In this document: positions 9,137 to 17,997 of the stretch, one piece after another
Layout of the letters: each line of letters starts with the position of its first letter
Position numbering within the stretch: position 1 is the stretch's first letter
Assembly: GCF_031583145.1 (NCBI RefSeq)
Contig: NZ_CP134050.1
Coordinates: 951,001-1,015,000 of the forward strand
Reading direction: 5' to 3'
Length of the DNA stretch: 64,000 nt
DNA from: Brevibacillus brevis
GTDB taxonomy: Bacteria; Bacillota; Bacilli; Brevibacillales; Brevibacillaceae
Translations under genes and position numbers: made by a program
Notes under the pieces: model-generated
The model's database searches: none
Seen by the model: only the letters and a program-made list of their open reading frames with translations
Told to the model about the DNA's origin: nothing

Positions 9137-9221
9137 GCCGTCCGGTTTTCCGCCCGGATGGATGAAAGCAACCGATTGGGAAAACCTGAAAAAGAGCGTT
9201 CAACGGGAAGGAGAGGAAAGC

Positions 9222-10031
9222 GTGGAACCGATACGGCAACAACATGTCACGCTGCACGGCTTCAACAATCTGACCAAGTCCTTGAGCTTCAATATGTACG
9301 ACATCTGCTACACGAAGACGAGGGCGGAGCGGGAAGCCTATCTGGATTACATAGACGAACAGTACAATGCTGACCGGCTGACCGCCATCCTGAAGACCGT
9401 GTCCGACATCATCGGGGCGCACGTCCTGAATATCGCGAAGCAGGACTATGTGCCGCAAGGGGCGAGCGTCACCTTTCTCGTGTCCGAGGGACCGGTCGTG
9501 GAAGTTCCAAGGGAATCGTACGAGGAGTCTCCCGGCCCCCTGCCGGACTCGGTGGTCATGCAGCTGGACAAAAGCCACATCACCGTGCACACGTATCCGG
9601 AATACCATCCGGATGAAGAAATCAGCACGTTTCGGGCGGATATCGACGTCTCGACCTGCGGAGAGATCTCTCCGCTCAAAGCGTTGAATTATTTGATCCA
9701 CTCGTTTGATACGGACATCATGACGATCGATTACCGGGTCCGCGGCTTCACCCGGGACATCACCGGCAACAAGCTGTTCATCGACCACGACATCAGCTCG
9801 ATCCAAAACTACATCCCGGACGAGGTCATCGATCTGTACGACATGATCGACGTCAATGTCTACCAGGAACACATTTTTCATACCAAGTGCAAGCTGAAGC
9901 AGTTCGATTTGAACAATTACCTGTTCGGCTATACGAAAGACAAACTGACGCCAGAGGAGCAGCGGGACATCACCGAGCGGCTGCGTCTGGAGATGGATGA
10001 AATTTACTACGGAAAGAACATCATACGGTAA
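9222..10031 (+). CDS. speD: S-adenosylmethionine decarboxylase proenzyme
   Basis: A 269-residue proenzyme of the long E. coli-like class, not the short SpeH type of Bacillus subtilis. It decarboxylates S-adenosylmethionine to supply aminopropyl groups for spermidine. The self-cleavage site is in [13 protein letters not shown], with S118 expected to become the pyruvoyl group. E. coli SpeD is 264 residues with the Ser at 112, so length and position agree. GTG 9222 is chosen because GGAAGGAGAGG (9206-9216) precedes it; the upstream ATG at 9120 lies inside a terminator hairpin. It appears to be a single-gene unit. Confidence 0.93.
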   Translation: MEPIRQQHVTLHGFNNLTKSLSFNMYDICYTKTRAEREAYLDYIDEQYNADRLTAILKTVSDIIGAHVLNIAKQDYVPQGASVTFLVSEGPVVEVPRESYEESPGPLPDSVVMQLDKSHITVHTYPEYHPDEEISTFRADIDVSTCGEISPLKALNYLIHSFDTDIMTIDYRVRGFTRDITGNKLFIDHDISSIQNYIPDEVIDLYDMIDVNVYQEHIFHTKCKLKQFDLNNYLFGYTKDKLTPEEQRDITERLRLEMDEIYYGKNIIR

Positions 10032-10137
10032 GCGGCGGTCATCTCGACAAAGACGCACTGCGGGTCCACGGAATCGCGGTGCTGTTGTCGTGCAGAATGG
10101 GGGAAAGAGGTGCGCGCAGAAGAAAGGAGCGCAAAGA

Positions 10138-10169
10138 AAAAGGAGCGGATGAAATCTCGCTCCTTTTTT
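10138..10169. terminator. bidirectional terminator
   Basis: AAAAGGAGCG (10138-10147) pairs with CGCTCCTTTT (10158-10167), with a T run on the plus strand and one on the minus strand. It separates speD from the converging minus-strand genes. Confidence 0.8.
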
Positions 10170-10226
10170 CGAGCACGGGCAGGCATGGACTGTCCTCACG
10201 CAGGGTCTGGCAGCTACGAGGGACAG

Positions 10227-10976
10227 TTACTTCGCTCCGGCCTGCGTCAATGCCTCAACCATTTCCCGAAAACCGCGGTTTTTCGCGTGCTGCAGCGGCG
10301 TGACACCGTCATGATCGGCCAAATTCACGTCAGCGCCGTGCTCGATCAACAGGCGGACGATCTGCTGATGCCGCTCTCCGCCGTCTCCGAGGATGACCGC
10401 TTCGAGCAGGGCGGTCCAGCCCAAGCGGTTGACGTGGTCGATATTCACGTCGGAGTGGGTCAGCAGCTCCTCGACGATGGCGACGTGCCCGCGGTCCGCA
10501 GCAGGGATCAGCGCCGTACCGCCGAAGCGGTTGGTGATCGTCGTATCCGCCCCTGCCGCAATCGCTGCTTGGACAAAGTCGAGCTTGCCTGCCGCGCTGG
10601 CATAGAGCAGCGGATTGTCCAAGCGCTGGTCGCGGATGTTGATATTGGCGCCCTGCTCGATCAAGAGCTGGAAGATCGGCAATTGATCCGTGTGCACGGC
10701 GATCAGGGCGGAAGTCCGGCCCGTCTCATCCGTAGCATTGATGTCTGCGCCTTCTGCCAGCAGCCGCAAAATAGCGTCCTGATCCCCCTGCTGTACGGCC
10801 GCCAGCAGGGATTGGTTCAGCTTTTTCATCTCCATGTTCACAGTAAGGGACGCTTGCTGCTCGCTGCCGGGAAGAACAGAATCAACAGCCGCCCCGCAGC
10901 CCGCGAGCGCAAGAGTGAAGGCGATCAGTCCCGTGAGCAGCAAGGCATCCTTTCCCCTTTCCGCAGATTTGTTCAT
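10227..10976 (-). CDS. ankyrin-repeat lipoprotein
   Basis: A 249-residue protein with a lipoprotein signal (lipobox LAGC, lipidated Cys near residue 27). About five ankyrin repeats follow from about residue 54 to the end, with recurring patterns such as LLAEGADINATD, LLIEQGANINIRD and LLIEHGADVNLADHDG. It is expected to be anchored outside the membrane and to bind a partner protein through the repeat surface. It starts seven bases after the SLH-protein gene and is probably the last gene of a unit that begins with the kinase and regulator. Its partner is unknown. Confidence 0.88.
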   Translation of the reverse strand: MNKSAERGKDALLLTGLIAFTLALAGCGAAVDSVLPGSEQQASLTVNMEMKKLNQSLLAAVQQGDQDAILRLLAEGADINATDETGRTSALIAVHTDQLPIFQLLIEQGANINIRDQRLDNPLLYASAAGKLDFVQAAIAAGADTTITNRFGGTALIPAADRGHVAIVEELLTHSDVNIDHVNRLGWTALLEAVILGDGGERHQQIVRLLIEHGADVNLADHDGVTPLQHAKNRGFREMVEALTQAGAK

Positions 10977-10983
10977 CCCTCTA

Positions 10984-12477
10984 TTATTCCACAGTCAGCT
11001 TTGCCTGGGAATCGCCTGCCCAATCGCCGACAGGTGTGACCGTATACGCAGTGCCGGCAGACAGTTTGCCGCCCTGCTGGAGGTCGAAAATGCCGACGGC
11101 TCCTTTGCGGCTGGAGTATTTGTAGGTGGCCAGCAGCTTCTCTCCATGGTCAGCTGTCAGCTCTACGCTGCGTCCGGAGAACAGCTCGTCGCCGGGATCT
11201 TCCGTCAGAGTGACGGCGATGGACGTATCGGAGAGCGCTTCGGCTGCGGCGATTTCCACTGGCGCGATCTCTTTTGCCACGAAAGTCGGATTCTTGATCG
11301 TGGCCCAATCGGAGGACACGGTGTACGTCACTCCCGGAGCGAGTACTTGTCCTTCCGGCAGGCGGAATTTCGGCTCCTGCTTGCCGTCTGTCGATTGGGT
11401 AAACGGCACGTACTTCGCAACGATCGGCTGACCGCCGGCAGGCGTGATGGTCACTTGTCTGGCCTGCATGGACGAGATGATCTGATACGTCGTGCCGTTC
11501 GCGCGATTGTTCGCATCCAGGACGAAGGCGTTTTCTCCGCGTCCCGCGCTGTAAGCGGAAATGACATATCCGTAATCGGTGACATTGTCGGACTTCAGCG
11601 CCTCGATCTCAAAGGTGTCGTTGGTGACCTGTCTGCTCTCGTTCATTTGCAGCTTGGTGGCGTTCCCTGTGAATGTTCCCGCTTGCTTGCCCTTGTACGT
11701 CAGCGTGTACGTCACGCCTGGCTTTTGGACCGACGTCGGGACGATGTACGTGGCGATGGAGCCTGTTTTCAGGCGAGGCAAGTTGGTCAGGGTGAGTCCA
11801 TCGTTAAAGGAGAAGTCGACCTTGGCCTTGTCAAATGCCTCATCGGCAGCCGTCAGCGGCGCGTCGAAGGTGACGATCAGCGTGATGGCATTCAGCGACT
11901 GCACGCTCGTGATTTTCGCTTTTTCGGACGGGATTGCTTTTTGCGCTGTCTTCAGCAGGTAGGCGACTTCCCCGCGGGTAGCCGCTTGGCCTGCCGAGTA
12001 GAAGCGCTCCATCCAGTACTGCACAGATTTGACGTCGCGCTTCAACGCTTTGGACACGATCTGCACGAGCTCGTCATCCGTGACTGTTCCCGCAGGATCG
12101 AAGCGTCCTCCATCTGCCTGCATGATGCCAAGTCCGACGAGCTCGGAGGCGTATTGGTAGGCCCATGAGTTCGGCTGCATATCCGTCAGCTTCGCAGGCG
12201 TCTGTGCCGTGCCTTCCAGATGTAAGGCCTTTACGACCATTTTCGCCAGCTCGGCGCGGTTGATCTGATTGTGGGCGCCCATGGAGCGGTCGGTGTAGCC
12301 TTGCATGACGCCGAGGCGAGCCAGCTCGCTTACCGCTTCCTGAATTTCCTGGGCGGACAGCGGGGCGAGAGCATGGGCGCCGGCAGCGTGGGCTGTCGGC
12401 ACTGCAAGCGGGAGCGAGGCAGTACCCAGGGCGGCAGTCAAAAGCAGGGCGGCAATTTTATTGGAAACGGGTTTCAT
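10984..12477 (-). CDS. SLH-domain surface protein
   Basis: A 497-residue exported protein. It has a signal peptide ending near PTAHAAG. Two clear SLH domains follow (about 40-90 and 98-150, with NRAELAKMVVKAL and GRFDPAGTVTDDEL) plus a weaker third (about 150-185, TRGEVAYLLKTA). These normally hold a protein to the cell wall through pyruvylated polymers. The remainder (about 190-497) looks beta-rich with Ig/invasin-like segments (for example PGVTYTLTYKGKQAGTF). It is followed seven bases later by the ankyrin lipoprotein, so both are surface proteins made together. No enzymatic motif was seen. Confidence 0.88.
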   Translation of the reverse strand: MKPVSNKIAALLLTAALGTASLPLAVPTAHAAGAHALAPLSAQEIQEAVSELARLGVMQGYTDRSMGAHNQINRAELAKMVVKALHLEGTAQTPAKLTDMQPNSWAYQYASELVGLGIMQADGGRFDPAGTVTDDELVQIVSKALKRDVKSVQYWMERFYSAGQAATRGEVAYLLKTAQKAIPSEKAKITSVQSLNAITLIVTFDAPLTAADEAFDKAKVDFSFNDGLTLTNLPRLKTGSIATYIVPTSVQKPGVTYTLTYKGKQAGTFTGNATKLQMNESRQVTNDTFEIEALKSDNVTDYGYVISAYSAGRGENAFVLDANNRANGTTYQIISSMQARQVTITPAGGQPIVAKYVPFTQSTDGKQEPKFRLPEGQVLAPGVTYTVSSDWATIKNPTFVAKEIAPVEIAAAEALSDTSIAVTLTEDPGDELFSGRSVELTADHGEKLLATYKYSSRKGAVGIFDLQQGGKLSAGTAYTVTPVGDWAGDSQAKLTVE

Positions 12478-12621
12478 TATAAAAATCCTCCTCGTATCGT
12501 GATGGAAAGGCGACGTTTGCCTTATCCACAGGATAGAGGAGAGACCTAAACTGCCTAGAAACCTGGTCTTAAAAGATTCGAAACCAATCCTTAAAAAAAG
12601 ATAAACGGGGGACGTTTGTTC

Positions 12622-13314
12622 CTACACCGTAAACCGGTAGCCCGCACCCCACACTGTCTCGATGTACTGGGGGTTGGACGGATCGACTTCGATTTTCTCC
12701 CGCAGTTTTCGGATGTGGACCGTGACGGTGGCGATATCGCCGCTCGAATCCATCCCCCAGATCCGTTCGAACAGCTCGCTTTTGCTGAACACGCGGTTGG
12801 GGTGGCTCGCCAAAAACTCGAGCAGATTGAACTCCCGCGTGGTGAAAATGACCTCCTGATTGCGTACGTAGACCCTGCGGGACGCCTTGTCCATGACCAG
12901 TCCGCGGATGCGGATCTCGTCCTTCGGCGGCCCGCCCGCTTTCCCAAGCAGCCGCTCGTAGCGGGCCAAATGCGCCTTGGCGCGTGCGACCAGCTCGCTC
13001 GGGCTGAACGGCTTGGTGATGTAATCGTCCGCCCCGAGATTGAAGGCGCGGATCTTATCGAGCTCTTCCTTTTTAGCCGAGACGATCAGAATCGGCACTT
13101 CCTTGGCCCTGCGAATCTGGCGGCAAAGCTCGAAGCCGTCCATTCCCGGCAGCTGCAAGTCGACGATGAGAAGGCCGTAATCGCCGTCCAGCGCCAGCCG
13201 CAAGCCTTCATCGCCTGTGTGGCAGAGGTCGACTGCGAAGCCGTTCAGCTCAAAGTAGTCCCTCTCCAGTTGGGCAATCGTCGTTTCGTCTTCAATGATC
13301 AGGATTCGTGCCAT
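12622..13314 (-). CDS. OmpR-family response regulator
   Basis: A 230-residue regulator. The receiver domain has E8/D9, phosphate acceptor D52 in LIVDLQLPG, and the Lys in TKPFSP. The C-terminal winged helix ends in ETVWGAGYRFTV. The kinase gene overlaps its start by 23 bases, so the two are coupled. The SLH and ankyrin genes lie downstream on the same strand after a 144-base gap holding a weak hairpin, which makes them plausible targets. The signal is unknown. Confidence 0.92.
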   Translation of the reverse strand: MARILIIEDETTIAQLERDYFELNGFAVDLCHTGDEGLRLALDGDYGLLIVDLQLPGMDGFELCRQIRRAKEVPILIVSAKKEELDKIRAFNLGADDYITKPFSPSELVARAKAHLARYERLLGKAGGPPKDEIRIRGLVMDKASRRVYVRNQEVIFTTREFNLLEFLASHPNRVFSKSELFERIWGMDSSGDIATVTVHIRKLREKIEVDPSNPQYIETVWGAGYRFTV

Positions 13315-14794
13315 GTGCGCCTCCCGAATTCGTCGTGCGTTTTAGTGAGAAGAACAAGCTGGTGCCGGCTCCCTGCTGACTGTCGGCCCAAATCTCACCG
13401 CCGTGCCCTTCGATGATCTCGCGGGCGATGGCGAGCCCCAACCCGCTGCCGCCGGTGGTAGAGTTACGGGACTGCTCCGCGCGGTAAAAGCGCTCGAACA
13501 GATGGGGAATGGCATCCGGGGCGATGCCCATGCCGTTGTCGCGAATCTCGACTGTGACCCGAGCCTCGTCGGCATTCAGGGAGACGCCGATCCGTTTCTT
13601 TGGCTTATCCATGAACTTTTGGGCGTTGTCGATGATGTTCAGCACCGTCCGCTTGAGCTTTTCCACGTCGGCGAGCACCCACAGCGGTTCGTCCGGACGC
13701 TTCTCCCAGCCCAGGTCGATGCCTTGCTCCTGCATGCCGTAGTGGAGCTCCTCGATGCAATCGTCGAGGAACGCGACGATGTCCACTGGTTCATAGGTAA
13801 ACGGCACCTGCTTGAGGTCGAGCTTGGAGTACAGGAACAGCTCGTCGACCAGCTTGTCCAGGTCTACGGCTTTGGTGTAGATGATGTCCACGTATTTGTC
13901 CATTTTCTCGGGGGTATCGGCCACGCCGTCGCGGATCCCCTCGATGTAGCCTTTGATGTTCGTAATCGGGGTGCGCAGGTCGTGCGAAATGTTGGAAATC
14001 AGCTCTTTTCGGCTTTCCTCGTCCAAAAGGCGGAGCTGCACCGATTCTTGCAGCCGCTTCCGCATATTCTCGAACGCTTCGTTCAGCTGCCCGATCTCGT
14101 CCCTGGAGCTCAGGTTCAGGGCAAATCCCAGGTCGCCCTCCTGGATGCGCTCCGCAGAGCTGCGCAGCAGATTGAGCGGCTTGATCACGCTTTTGGTAAT
14201 CCACCGGTAGAGGAGCAGGTTGGCGATCACCAGCACGCCGATCAACAGCAGCGTGAGAATGGGGAGCAGCCTGCGGGTCACCTCTGCGAACGGGCTGCGC
14301 TCCCGGATGACGAATACGCTGCCTTTGGCTCCATCCGAGTACAGGAAATCGAATTTCGCGTACGCGTAAAACCGTTCGCCGATATTGAACGTGTTGCGAA
14401 TCTGGCTGTTGTTCAGGTCATAGGGAGGAAGGTACTGCTCCAGCTGCGGCTGATGAAACGTGTACGACTCAAACACCTGGTTGCTCTCCCGCCGCACGTA
14501 GAGGCCGGCCCTCACCGTGCGAAGCTTGAAATCGTAGTCGACGAGCAGGTCCTTGTCGAGCAGCTGATCGGGTTCGTTTTTGGCCAGGTACTTGAGCTCG
14601 AGAAAGATCGACTCCTCTTGTTCCGTCAAGGGATTGAGCTGGTAATGCACTTTATAGAAATCGCGGATGCTGTGGATGTCGCCAGTAGCCGCAATGGTAA
14701 ACAGCCCTGCGGCAAGCGCGAATATCAGGAGGCTGAGAACGAGCATCCCGGTGTAGGAGAGAAGCAGCTTGATGCGGATCGACAAAAGTCCCAC
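13292..14794 (-). CDS. sensor histidine kinase
   Basis: A 500-residue kinase. Membrane segments lie at about 12-36 and 174-197, enclosing an outside sensor region of about 135 residues. A HAMP linker (about 197-250), the phosphorylated H271 in NISHDLRTPITNIKGY, and an ATPase domain with NIIDNAQKF, DNGMGI and GGSGLGLAIA follow. Its 3' end overlaps the regulator by 23 bases. Order on the minus strand is kinase then regulator. A perfect 12-base inverted repeat lies in the divergent region upstream. Confidence 0.93.
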   Translation of the reverse strand: MGLLSIRIKLLLSYTGMLVLSLLIFALAAGLFTIAATGDIHSIRDFYKVHYQLNPLTEQEESIFLELKYLAKNEPDQLLDKDLLVDYDFKLRTVRAGLYVRRESNQVFESYTFHQPQLEQYLPPYDLNNSQIRNTFNIGERFYAYAKFDFLYSDGAKGSVFVIRERSPFAEVTRRLLPILTLLLIGVLVIANLLLYRWITKSVIKPLNLLRSSAERIQEGDLGFALNLSSRDEIGQLNEAFENMRKRLQESVQLRLLDEESRKELISNISHDLRTPITNIKGYIEGIRDGVADTPEKMDKYVDIIYTKAVDLDKLVDELFLYSKLDLKQVPFTYEPVDIVAFLDDCIEELHYGMQEQGIDLGWEKRPDEPLWVLADVEKLKRTVLNIIDNAQKFMDKPKKRIGVSLNADEARVTVEIRDNGMGIAPDAIPHLFERFYRAEQSRNSTTGGSGLGLAIAREIIEGHGGEIWADSQQGAGTSLFFSLKRTTNSGGAHGTNPDH

Positions 14795-14876
14795 CTCCCG
14801 TCTGTCATGTCAAGTCCATTATATACAAGCGGGTGGCCAGGTAAAGAATTTCCCTTCGCCAAATTGCCGCACGTGC

Positions 14877-14925
14877 GCCGATGGGAAGAAGCGACTCCTT
14901 CCCATCGGCAAAAATCCGTTATACT
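14877..14925 (+). promoter_or_regulatory. perfect inverted repeat overlapping a promoter
   Basis: GCCGATGGGAAG (14877-14888) and CTTCCCATCGGC (14898-14909) are exact inverted repeats with a nine-base gap. No T run follows on either strand, so it is not a terminator. A -10-like TATACT at 14920-14925 puts the right arm over the expected -35 region of the nitrilase-family gene, so an operator is a reasonable reading. Confidence 0.5.
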
Positions 14926-14967
14926 ATTCAGTAAGTACTGTGACCAACCCGAAAGGCGGAGAAAACG

Positions 14968-15765
14968 ATGAAAGTAGCGATTGCGCAGCTCACCTCCACC
15001 ATGGACAAAGCGGACAACCTGCAAAAAGCAGTAGCCTACATCGCGAAAGCAAAAGCGGGCGGGGCGGACTTTGTCATCTTGCCCGAAATGTATCTCGCCC
15101 CTGCCACCCCGACGACCGAAGTCAAGCCGGCACAGGTAGCGGAGCCGCTCGACGGGCCGTTCGTTTCCGGGCTGGCGGATGCGGCGCGCGAGCACGGCAT
15201 CTACGTCGTTTGCGGCGTGTACGAGAGCATCCCGGACGATCCGAACCGCGCTTACAACACGACCGTGTTTTTGAACCGCTCCGGCGAACTGATCCACACC
15301 TACCGCAAGACCCATCTGTACGATGCCTTTTCCTTCAAGGAATCCGATGCGATCGCAGAAGGGGCGGGCCCTTATCAGGCAGTCGAGACGGAATTCGGTA
15401 AGATTGGGCTCATGGTCTGCTATGAAGTCAGATTTCCCGAAATCGCCAGGCAGTTTGCCCTGCAGGGAGCCGACATCCTGTTCGTGCCGGCAGGCTGGGT
15501 AGCGGGTGCCATGAAGGAAGACCACTGGGAGACGCTCGTCCGTGCCCGCGCCATCGAAAATACGATGTTCGTATGCGCAGCGGACCAGGTAGGAAACATC
15601 TTCGCGGGGCGAAGCATGATCGTCGATCCGATGGGAGTCGTGCTTGCGAGCGGCGGCGAGGAAGAAACGCTCGTCACGGCGGAGCTCGACCTCGATCGCA
15701 TCCGGCGCGTGCGCGGCAAATTGCCGAGCGTAGCCAACCGCCGTCCGGAATTGTACGCGAAGTAA
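14968..15765 (+). CDS. carbon-nitrogen hydrolase (nitrilase superfamily, omega-amidase-like)
   Basis: A 265-residue amidase of the nitrilase superfamily. The catalytic triad is visible as E40 (VILPEMY), K114 (YRKTHLYD) and C151 (GLMVCYEVRFPE). The length and the HLYDAFSFKESD segment are close to omega-amidases and to MtnU/YkrU of the methionine salvage pathway, which hydrolyse alpha-keto acid amides. No methionine salvage genes are adjacent, so the exact substrate is open. A GGCGGAG-type site precedes the ATG and a strong terminator follows, so it is probably monocistronic. Confidence 0.88.
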   Translation: MKVAIAQLTSTMDKADNLQKAVAYIAKAKAGGADFVILPEMYLAPATPTTEVKPAQVAEPLDGPFVSGLADAAREHGIYVVCGVYESIPDDPNRAYNTTVFLNRSGELIHTYRKTHLYDAFSFKESDAIAEGAGPYQAVETEFGKIGLMVCYEVRFPEIARQFALQGADILFVPAGWVAGAMKEDHWETLVRARAIENTMFVCAADQVGNIFAGRSMIVDPMGVVLASGGEEETLVTAELDLDRIRRVRGKLPSVANRRPELYAK

Positions 15766-15784
15766 AACCAAAGCAAACGAAAAG

Positions 15785-15828
15785 GCAGCGGCAGCATTCG
15801 AGGGATGCGGCCGCTGCTTTTTTTTTTC
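15785..15828 (+). terminator. rho-independent terminator
   Basis: GCAGCGGC (15785-15792) pairs with GCCGCTGC (15810-15817), with extra GCAT/ATGC pairs inside and a run of ten or more T. Confidence 0.93.
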
Positions 15829-15947
15829 GGTAAAACAGGCACGTACCTACGAACCTCTTGGCATGTTCTCAATATGATGGTAGCAGATAACTATAATTTT
15901 TATGGTCCTCATGTAAGCGTTACCATCATGAGAAAGGGTGTGTGCGT

Positions 15948-16196
15948 ATGTATTGGATTGTATGGGCATTGGTCGGGCTGGTCGTATGGTGGGCTGTCAA
16001 CATGGTGATGACAGGAAAGGCGGGCGGAAACAACTGGTGGGCTTCGCTGATCGTAGCGCTGCTGGGCAGCTGGCTGGGCGACGTCCTCTTGGGCAACTGG
16101 CTGTGGATGTGGGCCGGCTTCAACGTCATTGCCGGCGTGATCGGCGCCGTTGTGCTGACATGGCTCTGGAATCTTGTCAGCAAGCAGCTCAAATAA
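15948..16196 (+). CDS. small transglycosylase-associated-type membrane protein (GlsB/YeaQ/YmgE-like)
   Basis: An 82-residue, very hydrophobic protein with three membrane segments (about 2-20, 27-45, 52-75). The pattern of small Gly-rich helices, with SLIVALLGSWLGD and FNVIAGVIGAVVLTWLW, fits the GlsB/YeaQ/YmgE group of stress-associated membrane proteins, whose molecular role is not settled. ATG 15948 is preferred because AAAGGG (15933-15938) is spaced correctly; a GTG at 15942 is too close to it. A terminator follows directly. Confidence 0.75.
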   Translation: MYWIVWALVGLVVWWAVNMVMTGKAGGNNWWASLIVALLGSWLGDVLLGNWLWMWAGFNVIAGVIGAVVLTWLWNLVSKQLK

Positions 16197-16213
16197 GCGA
16201 AGGTGGGTGGGAC

Positions 16214-16248
16214 CCAGGAGCCGTTGCCAGCGGTTCCTGGTTTTTTTT
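16214..16248 (+). terminator. rho-independent terminator
   Basis: CCAGGAGCCG (16214-16223) pairs with CGGTTCCTGG (16231-16240) with one G-U pair, followed by eight T. Confidence 0.92.
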
Positions 16249-16265
16249 GGAAGTGTAATTTCTAC

Positions 16266-16294
16266 TTTACAAATAGGAATTACCCGAATATAAA
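16266..16294 (+). promoter_or_regulatory. promoter of tcyP
   Basis: TTTACA (16266-16271) and TATAAA (16289-16294) are separated by exactly 17 bases. The spacer holds ATAGGAATTA. In Bacillus, tcyP is repressed by CymR when cysteine is plentiful, so a regulator site inside the spacer is plausible, but I cannot confirm a CymR match. Confidence 0.6.
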
Positions 16295-16351
16295 TATATA
16301 AGGCGTCAGATATCTAAGAGACATACGAAGGGAAGAAACGGAGGAGGAATC

Positions 16352-17740
16352 ATGTCTACGCTGCTTATCATTGTGAATATTGCGGTATTGCTCTTATTCA
16401 TTATCGGCTTGTATGCCATGCAAAAGAAACACGTCTCGTTCTCCAAGCGGGTATTTCTCGGTCTTGGACTCGGAATTGTCTTCGGACTGGTCTTGCAGCT
16501 CATTTATGGAGCCAAATCCGATGTGCTGAAGACGACGATCGACTGGTACAACATCGTCGGAAACGGCTACGTGAAACTGCTGCAAATGATCGTCATGCCG
16601 CTGGTGTTCATTTCGATCGTCTCGGCTTTCACGAAGCTGAAGCTATCGAGCAACATCGGCAAGGTCAGCTCGCTCATTCTCAGCATCCTGGTGGGGACGA
16701 CCGCGATCGCGGCAGCCGTCGGCATCGCCGCCACGCTGACCTTCCACCTGGACGGCGCGCAGCTCCAGCAAGGTGACGCGGAAACGGCGCGGATTGAGCA
16801 AGTACAGCAAAAACTGGGCGATGTCTCGGGTACTACTTTGCCGCAAAAGGTCGTTTCGCTCTTGCCGGCCAACCCGTTCCAGGACCTTACGGGTGACCGC
16901 CCGACCTCGACAATCGCAGTTGTGATTTTCGCAGCGATTATCGGCGGGGCATTTTTGGGAATCAAACGAAAAAATCCGGAACAAGCGGATCTGTTCGTCA
17001 AAATCGTCGATACGCTCCACGCAATCGTGATGCGGGTCGTGACGCTCATCCTGCGCCTGACCCCGTACGGAGTGCTGGCCATCATGACGAAGGTGACCGC
17101 CACCAGCGATTACAATGCCATCTGGCAGCTGGGGAAATTCGTCGTCGCATCTTATGTCGCCTTGGCCGTCGTGTTCATCATCCATCTGCTCATGCTGGCA
17201 GCAGTCGGATTGAATCCGTTGACGTATGTGAAAAAGGCGCTGCCTGTTCTCACGTTCGCCTTCACATCGCGGACCAGCGCCGGGGCTTTGCCGCTCAACG
17301 TGAAAACACAGACCAGCGACCTGGGGGTTCCCGAGGGAATCGCCAACTTCGCAGGCTCCTTTGGCCTTTCGATCGGGCAAAACGGCTGCGCCGGCGTCTA
17401 TCCCGCGATGCTCGCCGTGATGGTAGCGCCGCTGGCAGGAATCGATCCACTGAGCCCGTCGTTCCTCCTGACGTTGATCGCTGTCGTAGCGCTCAGCTCG
17501 TTCGGAGTCGCGGGCGTAGGCGGAGGGGCGACCTTTGCCGCACTGCTCGTCTTGTCGTCGCTGAACCTGCCGATTGCGATCGTGGGTCTGCTGATCTCGG
17601 TAGAACCGCTGATCGACATGGGCCGTACTGCACTGAACGTAAGCGGCAGCATGACGGCGGGGCTGCTCACCAGCAAAGCCACAAAGGAACTGGATACCGG
17701 TGTCTACCACGGGACGAAGGAACAATCCGTCACCGTGTAA
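16352..17740 (+). CDS. tcyP: L-cystine symporter TcyP
   Basis: A 462-residue membrane carrier of the dicarboxylate/amino acid:cation symporter family, nearly the same length as Bacillus subtilis TcyP (463). It has about eight to nine membrane segments, the long family loop near 145-185, and the conserved core with TSRTSAGALPLNVKTQ (about 310) and GLSIGQNGCAGVYPAM (about 335), the latter typical of the cystine-specific branch. It imports L-cystine using the proton or sodium gradient. A GGAGGAGG-type site precedes the ATG. It stands alone between its own promoter and terminator. Confidence 0.93.
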   Translation: MSTLLIIVNIAVLLLFIIGLYAMQKKHVSFSKRVFLGLGLGIVFGLVLQLIYGAKSDVLKTTIDWYNIVGNGYVKLLQMIVMPLVFISIVSAFTKLKLSSNIGKVSSLILSILVGTTAIAAAVGIAATLTFHLDGAQLQQGDAETARIEQVQQKLGDVSGTTLPQKVVSLLPANPFQDLTGDRPTSTIAVVIFAAIIGGAFLGIKRKNPEQADLFVKIVDTLHAIVMRVVTLILRLTPYGVLAIMTKVTATSDYNAIWQLGKFVVASYVALAVVFIIHLLMLAAVGLNPLTYVKKALPVLTFAFTSRTSAGALPLNVKTQTSDLGVPEGIANFAGSFGLSIGQNGCAGVYPAMLAVMVAPLAGIDPLSPSFLLTLIAVVALSSFGVAGVGGGATFAALLVLSSLNLPIAIVGLLISVEPLIDMGRTALNVSGSMTAGLLTSKATKELDTGVYHGTKEQSVTV

Positions 17741-17750
17741 CGAAAGAAAA

Positions 17751-17794
17751 AACGGCTGCACTGCCTGAAGAGGCAAACGTGCAGCCGTTTTTTT
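17751..17794 (+). terminator. rho-independent terminator
   Basis: AACGGCTGCAC (17751-17761) pairs with GTGCAGCCGTT (17779-17789), followed by a run of T. Confidence 0.93.
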
Positions 17795-17838
17795 GTGCAG
17801 ATAGGAAGGGATAAAATTCCTATCCAGTATAAGGGCAA
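17791..17838. repeat. dispersed intergenic repeat, copy A
   Basis: These 48 bases match 56940-56987 at 43 positions. Both copies begin in the T run of a terminator and contain GATAGGAA and TTCCTATC as inverted arms around a nine-base AT-rich core, then CCAGTA and AAGGGCAA. Downstream sequence shows only patchy similarity. It looks like a small genome-wide intergenic element. Confidence 0.75.
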
Positions 17839-17945
17839 TCGCGGGTCCGCCGAGGTTTCGAATCGTGACAATCCGCTGTTATGAGAATTTTGTGAATGAA
17901 TATACTCATTTGAGATTTACCGTTACCCAGTTAAGCAGTATTATA

Positions 17946-17979
17946 TTTTATATACAAAACGTATGTTTTGTATATAAAA
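17946..17979. promoter_or_regulatory. perfect 34-base palindromic operator
   Basis: Two exactly complementary 15-base arms (17946-17960 and 17965-17979; core TATACAAAAC and GTTTTGTATA) flank the four bases GTAT. It ends only a few bases before the ribosome-binding site of the MFS gene. No T run makes it a terminator. Symmetry and AT content resemble GntR-family operators. No regulator gene is adjacent. Confidence 0.7.
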
Positions 17980-17997
17980 CTCCTGGGGGTGTACTCG

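Noticed and set aside
9120..9221. Extended N-terminus for speD from ATG 9120
   Set aside because: The ATG is inside a terminator hairpin, while a strong ribosome site sits before GTG 9222 and gives the expected length.
13403..14971. 522-codon open frame on the plus strand
   Set aside because: Antisense to the kinase at 13292-14794, whose motifs are intact; composition is that of a shadow frame.
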